DNA from: Skermanella rosea
GTDB lineage: Bacteria; Pseudomonadota; Alphaproteobacteria; Azospirillales; Azospirillaceae
Length of the DNA: 64,000 bases
NCBI RefSeq assembly: GCF_016806835.2
Contig: NZ_CP086111.1
Span: 1,595,001-1,659,000 of the forward strand
Reading direction: 5' to 3'
Shown here: one piece after another, positions 44,098 through 52,838 of the stretch
How the letters are laid out: each line of letters begins with the position of its first letter
How positions within the stretch are numbered: the stretch's first letter is position 1
Notes under the pieces: model-generated
Databases searched by the model: none
The model's input: the letters and a program-made list of their open reading frames with translations, nothing else
Told to the model about the DNA's origin: nothing
Made by a program: the position numbers and the translations under genes

Positions 44098-45332
44098 CAG
44101 CAGGCGGTTTCGCGGGGAGTCTTCTCGACCTCCAGCCCGAACAGCGGACGCAGTCTCGTCCCGACCACGTTCCCGACCAGGGCGGCGACAAGCCAGACCC
44201 AGCCGTGCAGGCTGCCCGACGCGATGCCGCTGAAATAGGCGCCGATGTTGCAGCCATAGGCGAGACGCGCGCCGTATCCCAGCATCAGCCCGCCGATGAC
44301 GGCCGCGGCAAGCGACCGGAGCGGCACCCGCCAGACCGGGGCGAACCGCCCGGCAAGGCCTGCCGCCAGCAGCGCTCCCAGGATGATGCCGAAATTCATC
44401 ACCGAGGTGATGTCCTGGAAGATGCTGTTCTCCAGCGACGCGGCACGGTCCGGCGCGGAGAAGTACGGCCAGAAGGCCACGTCGAAGCCGAGCGCGTCCA
44501 ACGGCTTCGCTCCCCACAGCACGAAGGCGGAGGTGATGCCCCACGGCCGGCCGGCGAGGGCGAGCGTCGCGAAGTTCAGCACCGCCAGGGCCACGCCGCC
44601 CCAGACCAGCGGCCAGGGTCCCTGCACGAAGCGCTGCCAGCCCTGATGGGTGGTCCGGTTGCCCGGGCGCAGGGCGCCGTGGCGCTTCCGTTCGAGGAGC
44701 ACGGTGCCGCCCGCGATCGCCGCGAAAACGGCGAGGTTCAGGGCCAGCGCGGGCAGTGCACCCAGGCTGCCGACCAACGAGACCGGGCCGATCGAGGGAA
44801 GCGCCGACCACCAGTGCAGATGCGCGGCGCCGACGACCGATCCGACGATGAAGAAGAGCAGGGTGACGATCATGCGGGTATTGCCGCCACCGGCCGTATA
44901 GAGCGTTCCGGAGGCGCACCCGCCGCCGAGCTGCATTCCGACGCCGAACAGGAAGGCGCCGAACAGCACCGAGACGCCGACCGGAGCGACCAGCCCGGTG
45001 ACCGGCTGCCCGAACAGCTCACCCGCCGCCAGGGCGGGGAAGAACAGGGCGCAGGCCAGGGCGAGCATGACCATCTGGGCCCGGATGCCGGCGCCGCGAC
45101 GGTCCGAGATGAAGACCCGGAACGAGGAGGTGAAGCCGAACAGGGCATGGTAGAGGGTGAGTCCCAGAGCGCCGCCCACGAGGTACAAGGCTGCCTGCCG
45201 GGCCGACACGGCGTCGGTCAGCCAGACCGCGCCTCCGAGGAGCAGCAGGGCGGCCACGGCCACCACGCGCGGATCCATGGTCCGGTCCCGCGCCGGGATG
45301 CCGCTCGGCCTGCCGAGTGAAATGTCCGTCAT
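44097..45332 (-). CDS. YeeE/YedE (TsuA-like) sulfur transporter
   Basis: A 411-residue membrane protein with about 10 helices and the two sulphur-transport repeats of the YeeE/YedE family. Conserved cysteine motifs are present in each half: GGGCASG (about 138-144) and YGCNIGAYF (near 365). In TsuA of Spirochaeta thermophila such cysteines pass thiosulphate across the inner membrane. It is full-length, not the split YedE/YedE-like pair. No TusA-like partner is adjacent. ATG 45332 is preceded by an AT-rich divergent region shared with the small Tat-type cysteine protein at 45507. Confidence 0.9.
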   Translation of the reverse strand: MTDISLGRPSGIPARDRTMDPRVVAVAALLLLGGAVWLTDAVSARQAALYLVGGALGLTLYHALFGFTSSFRVFISDRRGAGIRAQMVMLALACALFFPALAAGELFGQPVTGLVAPVGVSVLFGAFLFGVGMQLGGGCASGTLYTAGGGNTRMIVTLLFFIVGSVVGAAHLHWWSALPSIGPVSLVGSLGALPALALNLAVFAAIAGGTVLLERKRHGALRPGNRTTHQGWQRFVQGPWPLVWGGVALAVLNFATLALAGRPWGITSAFVLWGAKPLDALGFDVAFWPYFSAPDRAASLENSIFQDITSVMNFGIILGALLAAGLAGRFAPVWRVPLRSLAAAVIGGLMLGYGARLAYGCNIGAYFSGIASGSLHGWVWLVAALVGNVVGTRLRPLFGLEVEKTPRETAC

Positions 45333-45360
45333 CGCAATTCACGCCTTCTGAATCGTTTCC

Positions 45361-45413
45361 ACCCATGTGGGTAGGATGATCGCGATGTGAATAGTAAATT
45401 AAATGCATATCTG
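45361..45413. promoter_or_regulatory. AT-rich operator-like region
   Basis: Between the divergent YeeE and Tat-type genes lies an inverted repeat ACCCA-TG-TGGGT (45361-45372) followed by a strongly AT-rich stretch (45386-45408, e.g. AATAGTAAATTAAATGCATA). In a GC-rich genome this marks a promoter and probably an operator. Sulphur-responsive ArsR-type regulators (BigR/YgaV) bind AT-rich sites, but no such regulator is in the window. Confidence 0.5.
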
Positions 45414-45506
45414 GCGTGTGGAAATGACGCGCGCGGCTCCCCGATTGACCGGAGCGGCCGAGGGGCGTAATGCTCCCTCGCGAAGGCTGAGCGAAGGGGA
45501 CTGCCA

Positions 45507-45827
45507 ATGAGCACCGGCATCACGAGGCGCGACATCCTGCGGCATTCCGGAGCCATATCGGTTTTTGCCGCCGGTCTTGCGATCGCCGGCCCGGCCGGCG
45601 CGTTCCGACTGCTTCCGGCCGAGGATTATGCCGGCGTGATCGAGGACAGCTGCGGTGCAGCCAACCAGCTCCATCGCGCCATGGTGGCGGAGGTCGAGCG
45701 GCAGCTCGGAGTCAGCCTGGACGACACGCAGGCGCGCCGGATGATCGAGGCGATCCAATGCCCCAACTGCGGATGCTCGATCCTGAAGGGGATCGCCGAA
45801 GCCGCTCCGGGCGACGCGCCTTTCTGA
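45507..45827 (+). CDS. Small Tat-type exported cysteine protein
   Basis: A 106-residue protein of unknown family. The N-terminus is a twin-arginine-type signal: TRRDILRHSG then a hydrophobic run (about 17-32), so it may be exported folded, perhaps with a cofactor. The mature part has a single Cys in EDSCGAAN and a C-terminal CPNCGC cluster (about 87-92), able to form a disulphide or bind metal. It is divergent from the YeeE/YedE transporter and shares its regulatory region. A role in periplasmic sulphur handling, such as a thiol carrier, is inferred. Confidence 0.7.
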   Translation: MSTGITRRDILRHSGAISVFAAGLAIAGPAGAFRLLPAEDYAGVIEDSCGAANQLHRAMVAEVERQLGVSLDDTQARRMIEAIQCPNCGCSILKGIAEAAPGDAPF

Positions 45828-45919
45828 ACGGATTAGTCCTGTCGCAATCGTATCTTTAGTGGCAAAGAATCCCCATAAAGGGTAATCCTATGCGGGGGAA
45901 ACCGCCGCGTGGAGATACG

Positions 45920-46336
45920 ATGAGCAGCGAAATACGCACCTTCAAGATCCGTGACGCCGCCATTCACGAAGACGAACTGGCCCTGGCGGAGTTCCTGCGC
46001 ACCGTCGAAGTCAGCAGGATCGAAACCGCTTTCGCCGACGGCGCCTGGCACATCCTGGTGATGTACGAGGAACTGCGTAAACGCGAGGAGACGGCGCAGA
46101 TCCAGAGCGCCATCGTCGCGGCGCTCAATGCCTGGCGTGCCCAGACCGCTACCTCGCTCGACCTGGACCGCGAAGCGATCATGTCCTCGTCCGCGGTCCA
46201 GGAGATCGCCCGCTACGCGCCGACGACCGAGATCGAGTTGGGCGTCGTCGGCAGCGCGCTCGGCATCGACACCTCCGCCCACGGCGCCGCGATCGTCCAT
46301 GTGGTCCGCCAGACGCTGGAGGACCTGACCAGCTAG
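45920..46336 (+). CDS. HRDC-like stand-alone protein
   Basis: A 138-residue protein. Its C-terminal half resembles an HRDC domain: ALNAWRAQTAT, EAIMSSSAVQEIARYAPTT, IELGVVGSALG and GAAIVHVVRQ correspond to the W-R, P-T, G and final helix pattern of RecQ and RNase D HRDC modules. The N-terminal half (IRTFKIRDAAIHEDELALAEFL) looks alpha-beta and is unknown. It may be a nucleic-acid-binding accessory protein. ATG 45920 follows GGAGA (45911-45915). It sits 92 nt after the Tat-type protein. Confidence 0.65.
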   Translation: MSSEIRTFKIRDAAIHEDELALAEFLRTVEVSRIETAFADGAWHILVMYEELRKREETAQIQSAIVAALNAWRAQTATSLDLDREAIMSSSAVQEIARYAPTTEIELGVVGSALGIDTSAHGAAIVHVVRQTLEDLTS

Positions 46337-46446
46337 GCCGGCGACCATCCCGGCACTCCCGATTGGCCCCTGACGCCGGGCGGGCGGCGCGCTATCCTGC
46401 GTCCCCGGTTCGGAGACCGCCCGAAGGGCGGCGAGGAGGGACTATC

Positions 46447-46743
46447 ATGCGCCTGTCGATTTCGATGCTGTGCGTCAGCGCGATGCTGGCCGCGGCGCCC
46501 GTCGTGGCCGACCCCGCGGTTCCGCCGCAGCGGGAGCCGAGCGGCACGGACCTCGCCATGGAGGGGCTGAACAAGCTCATGCTCGGGCTTCAACAGCTGG
46601 TCGAGGAACTGCCGCGCTACGACCTGCCGGAGATCACCGAGAACGGGGACATCATCATCCGCCGGATCGATCCGAAGGCAGCCCCCGAGGCGCCCCGCAT
46701 TCCCCTGGACCCCGGCAACCCCGAAGGCGGCGTCGATCTCTAG
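46447..46743 (+). CDS. Small exported protein with NGDIIIRR motif
   Basis: A 98-residue protein with a signal peptide (about 1-21, cleavage after VVA). The mature part has a helix (TDLAMEGLNKLMLGLQQLVEELP) and a tail with YDLPEITENGDIIIRR, followed by Pro-rich sequence. I recall the same NGDIIIRR tail in small exported proteins of other alphaproteobacteria, sometimes mislabelled as AAA+ ATPases; it has no ATPase motif. ATG 46447 follows GAGGAGGGA (46431-46439). Its TAG stop is shared in a CTAG with the convergent DMT gene. Confidence 0.7.
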   Translation: MRLSISMLCVSAMLAAAPVVADPAVPPQREPSGTDLAMEGLNKLMLGLQQLVEELPRYDLPEITENGDIIIRRIDPKAAPEAPRIPLDPGNPEGGVDL

Positions 46744-47681
46744 GCGGGCCGGGACCGTCCCGGCAGCAGGCTCGGCAGTACCAGGACGATGAACAGGCCG
46801 GTGACGACCAGGGCCAGCGCCAGCAGGTCGGCGCCCGCAAGGGGCTCGCCCAGGATCAGGGCGCTGGAGAAGACGCCCACCACCGGAATGGACAGGGTCC
46901 CGATCGCCGCGATGTTCGCCGGGAACAGCGCGACGATCCGGAACCATGCCCAGTGGCAATAGATCATCGGGATCAGCGCCGCATAGATCACCCCGAGGGC
47001 CCCCGGGGTCGACAGGTCCAGCACCGACGAGGGACGGCCGAACAGGAATGCGGCGGCGATCACCGGCAGTCCGCCGATCGCGAGCTGCCACGCGGCGAGC
47101 TGGACCGTCTCCATCCGCCAGGGGATCGCCTTGAGCATCACCGTTCCCGCCGCCCAGGAGACCGCGGCGGCCAGCATCATGGCGGCTCCCCAGGGGGTTC
47201 CCCCGATGCGCCCGAACTCCGGGATCAGCAGGATCGCCAGCGCCGTCAGGCCGAGGGCGAGGCCGACGACCCGAAGCGCCGTCATCCGCTCGCGCAGGAA
47301 GATGACGCTCAGGATCGAGGCCCACAGCGGCATGGTGAAGGCGATGATGGAGGCGCGCCCGGCCGCCATCAGCGTCAGCCCGAAGGCGGAGAAGACCTGC
47401 CAGCAGGTGACGTTGATGAAGGCCGTCAGGATCAGCGGACCGAGATCGCCGCGCGGGATGCGGAGGCTGAGGCCCCGGGCGCGCGCGAACAGCATCAGCC
47501 CGCCGGCACCCGCCACGAAGCAGATCGCCCGGAAAGTCCAGGGGTCCATGTCCAGGACGGCCAGCTTCATCGCCGGCCAGTTGGTGCCCCAGAACAGGGC
47601 GAGCGACGCCAGCAGGAAGAACCCCTGGCGGGGCAGCTGTTCGGATGCCGGGGCGGTCGTAGACAGGGCTGGCTGGGCCAA
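46740..47681 (-). CDS. DMT/EamA-family transporter
   Basis: A 313-residue inner-membrane protein with ten predicted helices in two EamA repeats (about 20-145 and 160-300), the drug/metabolite transporter fold. Typical sequences are FWGTNWPAMKLAV near the start, an ASIIAFTMPLWASILSVIFLRE block and a matching PVVGVFSSALILGEPL in repeat two. Substrate is unknown; exporters of amino acids or amines are common. The start is TTG 47681, 6-7 nt after GAGGA. Its stop overlaps the stop of the small exported protein by 4 nt. Confidence 0.85.
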   Translation of the reverse strand: MAQPALSTTAPASEQLPRQGFFLLASLALFWGTNWPAMKLAVLDMDPWTFRAICFVAGAGGLMLFARARGLSLRIPRGDLGPLILTAFINVTCWQVFSAFGLTLMAAGRASIIAFTMPLWASILSVIFLRERMTALRVVGLALGLTALAILLIPEFGRIGGTPWGAAMMLAAAVSWAAGTVMLKAIPWRMETVQLAAWQLAIGGLPVIAAAFLFGRPSSVLDLSTPGALGVIYAALIPMIYCHWAWFRIVALFPANIAAIGTLSIPVVGVFSSALILGEPLAGADLLALALVVTGLFIVLVLPSLLPGRSRPA

Positions 47682-47757
47682 GGCGATTCCTCGAATCCGG
47701 GATAGGTGGTTGGCTCCCCAACATTAACCCGTCACCGGGCGGGATGGCACCGGCTAA

Positions 47758-48201
47758 TCAGCCCGCCCGGTCGGGGGAATCCACCTTCAGCATGATGCCG
47801 TCGGTGCCGACCACCTTGACCGTGCTGCCGGCCGGCTGATCCTTGCCGGTGACGGTCCACAGGGTGTCGCCGACGAAGGCATGGCCCCTGCCGTTCACGA
47901 TCGGCCTTTCGAGCACGACCAGCCTGCCGACCAGGGACGCGCCGCGCCGGTTCAGGGTCGGGTCGGCGCTGGTCTCGGGATGGCGGCGCTGGTACTGCCG
48001 GAACCCGACCGCCGAGCCGATCGACAGGATCGCGAAGGTCAGGAACTGGACCTGCCATGGCAGATCCGGCAGCGCCAGGAGGGTCAGCCCGACCACCGCC
48101 GCCGCGACCGCGAGCCAGATGAAGAAGGTGCCGGGCACGAAGGCTTCTATCGCCGCGAGGACGAGGGCGGTCACCAGCCAGTACCAGGATTCGATTTCCA
48201 T
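47758..48201 (-). CDS. NfeD-like membrane protein
   Basis: A 147-residue short NfeD (NfeD1b-like) protein: three membrane helices in the first 75 residues and a C-terminal OB-like beta domain (about 85-145; GRGHAFVGDTLWTVTG, GSTVKVVGTDGIMLKV). The family pairs with SPFH proteins in membrane microdomains. ATG 48201 lies 15 nt after the SPFH stop, so the two are one transcript. No protease domain is present, which is normal for the short form. Confidence 0.9.
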   Translation of the reverse strand: MEIESWYWLVTALVLAAIEAFVPGTFFIWLAVAAAVVGLTLLALPDLPWQVQFLTFAILSIGSAVGFRQYQRRHPETSADPTLNRRGASLVGRLVVLERPIVNGRGHAFVGDTLWTVTGKDQPAGSTVKVVGTDGIMLKVDSPDRAG

Positions 48202-48216
48202 GGCGCCTCCGGCCGC

Positions 48217-49215
48217 TCAGGTGGTGGACCAGGGGCCGGCCGGGGGAGGCGGCGGTGCCGGCGGGCTTGGCGGCGGCGCGGGCGGCGGGTCGCTCCTGAA
48301 GCCCCCCTTCGCCAGTTCGGCGATGCCGCCGATCGTGCCGATCAGGCTGGAGGCTTCGAGCGGCATGAACAGGATCTTCTGGTTCGGCGCGGCGGCGATC
48401 CGGGCCAGGGCCTCGACATAGCTCTGGGCGACGAAATAGTTCAGCGCCTGGACGTTGCCGCCGCCGATCGCGTCGGAGACCACCCGCGTGGCCGTCGCCT
48501 CCGCCTCGGCTTCGCGTTCGCGCGCCTCGGCATCGCGGAAGGCGGCCTCGCGCCGGCCCTCCGCCTGGAGGATCGCCGCCTGCTTCTCGCCCTCGGCCCG
48601 CAGGATCGCCGCGGCGCGCTGCCCCTCGGCCTCCAGGATCGAGGCGCGGCGGTCGCGCTCGGCCTTCATCTGGCGGGCCATGCTGTCGACCAGGTCGCGT
48701 GGCGGCTGGATGTCGCGGATCTCGATCCGGGTGATCTTCAGGCCCCAGGGCGTGGTCGCCTCGTCCACCACGTGGAGCAACTGGGTGTTGATCTTGTCCC
48801 GCTGGGACAGCAACTCGTCCAGGTCCATCGAGCCCATCACCGTGCGGATGTTGGTCATGGTCAGGTTGAGCACGGCGGTCGGAAGGTTGTTGACCTCGTA
48901 AGACGCCTTGGCGGCATCGAGCACCTGGAAGAACACCACGCCGTCGACCTTCACCATGGCGTTGTCCCGCGTGATGACCTCCTGCGAGGGCACGTCCATC
49001 ACGGTTTCCATCATGCTCTGCCGGGCGCCCACCCGGTCGATCACGGGGACGATCAGGTTGAGGCCGGGCGACAGGGTCCTGGTGTAGCGGCCGAAGCGCT
49101 CGACGGTGAATTCCTGCCCCTGCGGTACCGTCTTGACGCCCAGCAGCACGGTGATGACCGCGAACGCGACGACCGCGATCACGAACAGCGAAAAGCCGTT
49201 CAGAACCAGTTCCAC
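48217..49215 (-). CDS. SPFH/band-7 protein (QmcA-like)
   Basis: A 332-residue stomatin-like protein with one N-terminal helix (about 5-27), an SPFH domain (about 30-190; VPQGQEFTVERFGRYTR, NIRTVMGSMDLDELL, ITRIEIRDIQPP) and an alanine/glutamate-rich coiled coil (about 190-240; repeated AEG-AAI units). It ends in a Pro-rich tail. Such proteins oligomerise and organise membrane domains or modulate FtsH. The start is GTG 49215, after a strong SD (GAGGGGGAG); an ATG 33 nt upstream would add residues that are not hydrophobic. nfeD follows, the usual pair. Confidence 0.92.
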   Translation of the reverse strand: MELVLNGFSLFVIAVVAFAVITVLLGVKTVPQGQEFTVERFGRYTRTLSPGLNLIVPVIDRVGARQSMMETVMDVPSQEVITRDNAMVKVDGVVFFQVLDAAKASYEVNNLPTAVLNLTMTNIRTVMGSMDLDELLSQRDKINTQLLHVVDEATTPWGLKITRIEIRDIQPPRDLVDSMARQMKAERDRRASILEAEGQRAAAILRAEGEKQAAILQAEGRREAAFRDAEAREREAEAEATATRVVSDAIGGGNVQALNYFVAQSYVEALARIAAAPNQKILFMPLEASSLIGTIGGIAELAKGGFRSDPPPAPPPSPPAPPPPPAGPWSTT

Positions 49216-49300
49216 AGCCGATCTCCCCCTCGTTTCCGTGATCCGCAAAATGCCACAGATCGGACCGGGGGTGCGAGCCTATCCGCACCGGCGGGTGCGG

Positions 49301-50437
49301 CTACATGCCCGGCTTGCCGCCGAGCAGCGCGCCCAGGGGATGCAGCGGCTTGTGGGCATCGCACAGGATCTTGAAGACGGCCAGGATGGGCACCGCCATC
49401 AGCGCGCCGGGAATGCCCCAGAGCCAACCCCAGAACAGGATCGTCAGGAACACCCCGATCGGGTTGAGCGTCAGCCGGCGGCCGACGATCATGGGAGTCA
49501 CGAAGTTGCCCTCGATCGCGGTCAGGACCAGGAACGCCAGCGGCGGGGCGGCGATCTGGAGCAGGTCGTCGAAGGTCAGGGCGGAGACGACGCCGATGAC
49601 CACCAGGCTGACGCCGGAGCCGAGATAGGGGATGAAGTTGAGCAGCGCCACCATGACGCCCCACAGCCCCGGATTGGGCATTCCCAGCACCGTCATGATG
49701 CCGGCCGTCAGCAGTCCCAGGGCGGTGTTGATCAGCGTGACGGTCGCCAGGTAGGCCGCGATGTTCTTCTGGACCGTCCCGGCGATGGTCGCATAATGGA
49801 TGCGGGCCTCCAGGTTGGTCATCGAGCCCATGACCTGTTCCAGCATGCTGCGCCCTCCGGCCAGGAAGAAGAACAGCAGCACCAGCACGATGAAGGCCTG
49901 GGCCACCACCACCTGGGTCTGGGTCAGCACCTGTTCCGCCAGGGTCGGTCCCCGGACGATGACCGCCTGGGCCTCGTCGTCGGCCGCCGCCGCCATCTGC
50001 TCTATCTGGTGGGAGGCGCGACGGGCGCTCTCGATCGAGTCGCGCAGGTCGCCCAGCTTGAACTCCATCTCGCGCATCACGACCGGCGCCCGTTTTATCC
50101 AGGAGGTCGCGGGCTCAGTCAGGCTGAAGGCGGCGCCGACCAGCCCCGCGAGCAGCAGGGCCACCAGGAAGATGGCGCTCACCACCTCGGGGATGCGCAG
50201 GCGGCGCAGCGCCTTGACCAGCGGCCGCAGCAGCAGGCTCAGCAGCAGCGCCAGGAAGACGGGCAGCAGAAGGTCGCGCGCCAGATACAGCGTGTAGAGC
50301 ACGGCGAGGCTGAACAGACCGATCAACGCGACCCGCTCGGCGGTGCTCCGGCCTCCCGCACCCTGGGAGTGGTTCGGCATCGGTCCGGTGGCCCGGGGGC
50401 GGCCTTCCAGATGGGGGGCGGCGATATTGCTGGTCAT
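49301..50437 (-). CDS. AI-2E family permease (second copy)
   Basis: A 378-residue multi-pass membrane protein. It shares the family's N-terminal helix pair, periplasmic segment (about 115-190) and PYLGSGVSLV, EGNFVTPMIVGRRLTLNPI motifs. It differs clearly from the member at 3475-4563 in its periplasmic region, so it is not a recent duplicate. Substrate unknown. ATG 50437 is the only good start. It lies 36 nt from the AbrB-type gene upstream and 85 nt from the SPFH gene downstream, all on the same strand. Confidence 0.85.
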   Translation of the reverse strand: MTSNIAAPHLEGRPRATGPMPNHSQGAGGRSTAERVALIGLFSLAVLYTLYLARDLLLPVFLALLLSLLLRPLVKALRRLRIPEVVSAIFLVALLLAGLVGAAFSLTEPATSWIKRAPVVMREMEFKLGDLRDSIESARRASHQIEQMAAAADDEAQAVIVRGPTLAEQVLTQTQVVVAQAFIVLVLLFFFLAGGRSMLEQVMGSMTNLEARIHYATIAGTVQKNIAAYLATVTLINTALGLLTAGIMTVLGMPNPGLWGVMVALLNFIPYLGSGVSLVVIGVVSALTFDDLLQIAAPPLAFLVLTAIEGNFVTPMIVGRRLTLNPIGVFLTILFWGWLWGIPGALMAVPILAVFKILCDAHKPLHPLGALLGGKPGM

Positions 50438-50473
50438 GCAGCGACAACGCTTGGCCCGGCCAGATGGTTCGCC

Positions 50474-51601
50474 TTACCGGCCGGAGGGGGCGGGTGGCTC
50501 TTCGGAGTCCTTCGGCAGTCGGCGGGCCGCCATGTGGCGGTACACCCGAAAGACCAGCGGGACCAGCGACACGATCAGGACGATGCGCACGATGTGGTGG
50601 GTCGAGACGAAGGCGGCATCGACGCCGAGCGCCAGGGCCACCAGGCTCATCTCCGCCAGCCCGCCCGGCGCGAAGGCCAGCACCAGGGCCGGCAGCGGTA
50701 TCCCCGTGAGCCAGTGCAGCGCCACGGAGAAGACCATCGTGACGGCCAGCAGCATCAGCGTCAGGCCGGAGGCGATCGCCAGCGTATGGGCGATCCGGCT
50801 GAGCCTGACCCCGGAGAACCGGCTGCCCAGCGCGGCGCCGACGACGATCTGCGCCGCGGCGACCAGCACGCCCGGCGGCTTGCCGGCGGTCAGGCCGGCC
50901 AGGTGGATCGCGGCGCTCAGCAGCATCGGGCCGACCAGCATGTAGGCCGGCAGGCGGAGCCATTTCCCCAGGAGGGCGCCGACGGCGCAGGACGCCAGCA
51001 GCGCGAGGTCGACCGGCGGAACCTCCGTCAGGCCCGGCCCGAGCGGACCCCTGGCGGCGGGGCTGTAGCCCTCGAAGAACTGGAACCACACCGGCACCAC
51101 CATGACGACCAGCATGACCCGAGCGCTGTGGGCGACCGAGATGGTGCGGTCGTCGCCGCCCATCGCCCCGCCGACGATCACCATCTCGTTCAGCCCGCCG
51201 GGCGTCGCGGTGAAGAAGGCGGTGATCGGGTCGTAGCGGGCGACCCGCCGCAGGAACAGGATGCCGAGCGCGCCGCCGGTCAGGATGTAGAGCGCAAGTC
51301 CGGTCAGGCTGAGCACCCAGTCGCCCAGCCGGCCCACGATGTCCGGGTTGAAGGCGCTGCCCAGCATGATGCCCAGGATCATGATCATGGCGGAGCGCAG
51401 GCCGCCGGGCACCTGGACCGGCAAGCCGCCCATGGCCGCCGCCGTGCAGAACACCATGGAGCCGATCATCCAGGCGAGCGGCAGGTTGAAGAAGGCGAAC
51501 AGGGCGCCGCCGGCGGTGCCCAGCGCGAGGGTCAGCGCGAGCAGGCCGGGCTTGAGGCTGCGGATCGCGTTCCGCCACCGGTCGGCAGGAGGATGGGTCA
51601 T
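50474..51601 (-). CDS. AbrB-family membrane protein
   Basis: A 375-residue membrane protein with about ten helices in two repeats, the AbrB duplication family (Gly-rich helices such as LPLAWMIGSM, GIMLGSAFNPD, ATPGGLNEMVIVGGAMGG and its second-half partner APGGLAEMSLVALALGVD). It is often annotated as a transcriptional regulator or ammonia monooxygenase, but the sequence shows only a transporter-like fold; it has no DNA-binding domain. It starts 7 nt after the AstE/AspA-like deacylase and is probably co-transcribed, so it may move that enzyme's substrate or product. Confidence 0.82.
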   Translation of the reverse strand: MTHPPADRWRNAIRSLKPGLLALTLALGTAGGALFAFFNLPLAWMIGSMVFCTAAAMGGLPVQVPGGLRSAMIMILGIMLGSAFNPDIVGRLGDWVLSLTGLALYILTGGALGILFLRRVARYDPITAFFTATPGGLNEMVIVGGAMGGDDRTISVAHSARVMLVVMVVPVWFQFFEGYSPAARGPLGPGLTEVPPVDLALLASCAVGALLGKWLRLPAYMLVGPMLLSAAIHLAGLTAGKPPGVLVAAAQIVVGAALGSRFSGVRLSRIAHTLAIASGLTLMLLAVTMVFSVALHWLTGIPLPALVLAFAPGGLAEMSLVALALGVDAAFVSTHHIVRIVLIVSLVPLVFRVYRHMAARRLPKDSEEPPAPSGR

Positions 51602-51608
51602 CGGCCGG

Positions 51609-52562
51609 TCAGGAGACGATGCGGCCGAGCCGGACCGCCGTCTGTCCCCGGCGCAGCCGCCGGGACGGCATGATCAGCACGCAATCATCGTAGGGCGTGC
51701 GGATTTCCCGGTCGTCGTCATGCGCGATCAGGGTTCCGGCGCGCTCGATGATCTCCATCCCGACATAGTCCGCCTCGTACAGGAAGTCGCTCCCGGCCAT
51801 GGTGACCGCCTCGGTGATCTCGATCACCTTCTGGGGCGGCGGCGGGGTGGGCGGCAGATGGGGGGCGGCGAACTCCGGCGTGACGGTTCCCGTCGCGAGC
51901 AGGAAGCGGAGCGTCACCTCGATCGCCACGTCGGCCGACGATGCCGCCCAGTGCTGCCCGCATTCGGCCAGCAGGGCGGTCTTCCGCGCGGCAGGATCGA
52001 CGAAGGGGGCGTAGTCGAGCAGGCGGCGTCCGGCGGCATGCCCGGAATCCCTCACCACCCATTCCGGCACGCCGACCGCCTTGGCCAGGTCGCACCCGCG
52101 GTCCGTGGCGCCGCACAGCACCAGCGGGGCGGTCGCGTTCTGCATCGAATGCAGGTCCAGCAGCAGGTCGACGGTGTCGTAGAGCGGACGCAAGGTCCGG
52201 GCCCGCTCCAGCTCGACGGAGCGGCGCGGGCCGTCCAGGACGTCCTCCGCCCATACGCGGTTGAAGTCCTCGTCCACGAAGCGCGAGTTGCCCGGCCGCT
52301 TCGGATCGAAGCACTGGTAGGCCGCCGTATTGGCGAAGCAGAGGGTCAGGGCTCCCCGGACCGGGCGTACGCCTTGGCGGAACAGGAAGTCCAGCGCGAC
52401 CGGGCCGCAGAGTTCGTTGCCGTGGGTCAGCGCGTTCACCAGGACGTGCGGGCCGCTCCTGCCGCTGTCCAGCGTCGTCACGAAATCGATGCCGGTGTTG
52501 CCGGCCCGGTAAGGCGTGATGTCCGGCGGCGTCAGTTCGATCCGATAGGCGGTCTGGGTCAA
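51609..52562 (-). CDS. AstE/AspA-like zinc deacylase
   Basis: A 317-residue enzyme of the succinylglutamate desuccinylase/aspartoacylase family (M14-like). The zinc site is visible: HGNELCG (H and E) and the later H in LLDLHSM; a catalytic Glu is expected in the AECGQHW region. It would remove an acyl group from an N-acyl amino acid or similar amide. The start is TTG 52562 with GAGGGA upstream; no in-frame ATG or GTG fits. It heads a two-gene unit with the AbrB-type membrane protein and is divergent from the N-formylglutamate amidohydrolase-like gene. Confidence 0.82.
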   Translation of the reverse strand: MTQTAYRIELTPPDITPYRAGNTGIDFVTTLDSGRSGPHVLVNALTHGNELCGPVALDFLFRQGVRPVRGALTLCFANTAAYQCFDPKRPGNSRFVDEDFNRVWAEDVLDGPRRSVELERARTLRPLYDTVDLLLDLHSMQNATAPLVLCGATDRGCDLAKAVGVPEWVVRDSGHAAGRRLLDYAPFVDPAARKTALLAECGQHWAASSADVAIEVTLRFLLATGTVTPEFAAPHLPPTPPPPQKVIEITEAVTMAGSDFLYEADYVGMEIIERAGTLIAHDDDREIRTPYDDCVLIMPSRRLRRGQTAVRLGRIVS

Positions 52563-52664
52563 CGTACTGGTTCCCTCGGGGCCATGGGCGGCGGAGTGCT
52601 GCGTCGCGGCTGTCCCATTTCGGCCGGCCGGTCCACTATAGGAGGGGGCGCGACCATGGACAAA

Positions 52665-52674
52665 CCTGTACAGG
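52665..52674. promoter_or_regulatory. CCTGTACAGG palindrome
   Basis: A perfect 10-bp palindrome in the 276-nt divergent region between the AstE-like and N-formylglutamate amidohydrolase genes. It lies near the middle and could be an operator. It also falls inside a possible N-terminal extension of the plus-strand gene. Confidence 0.35.
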
Positions 52675-52838
52675 AGCAAAGCCGTGCGAATCAGGCATGC
52701 GACGGAAACGCTCCAGCCTCCGGTATGGACCGGAACCCCGAAGGTTTCCATCGACGGTACGCACGGCACGGGGTATATCGTCGGTGTAACAATTTCGAAA
52801 CTCCAATCCGGAGCGGCTTTGTGCCGGGCGGAGGTCTG

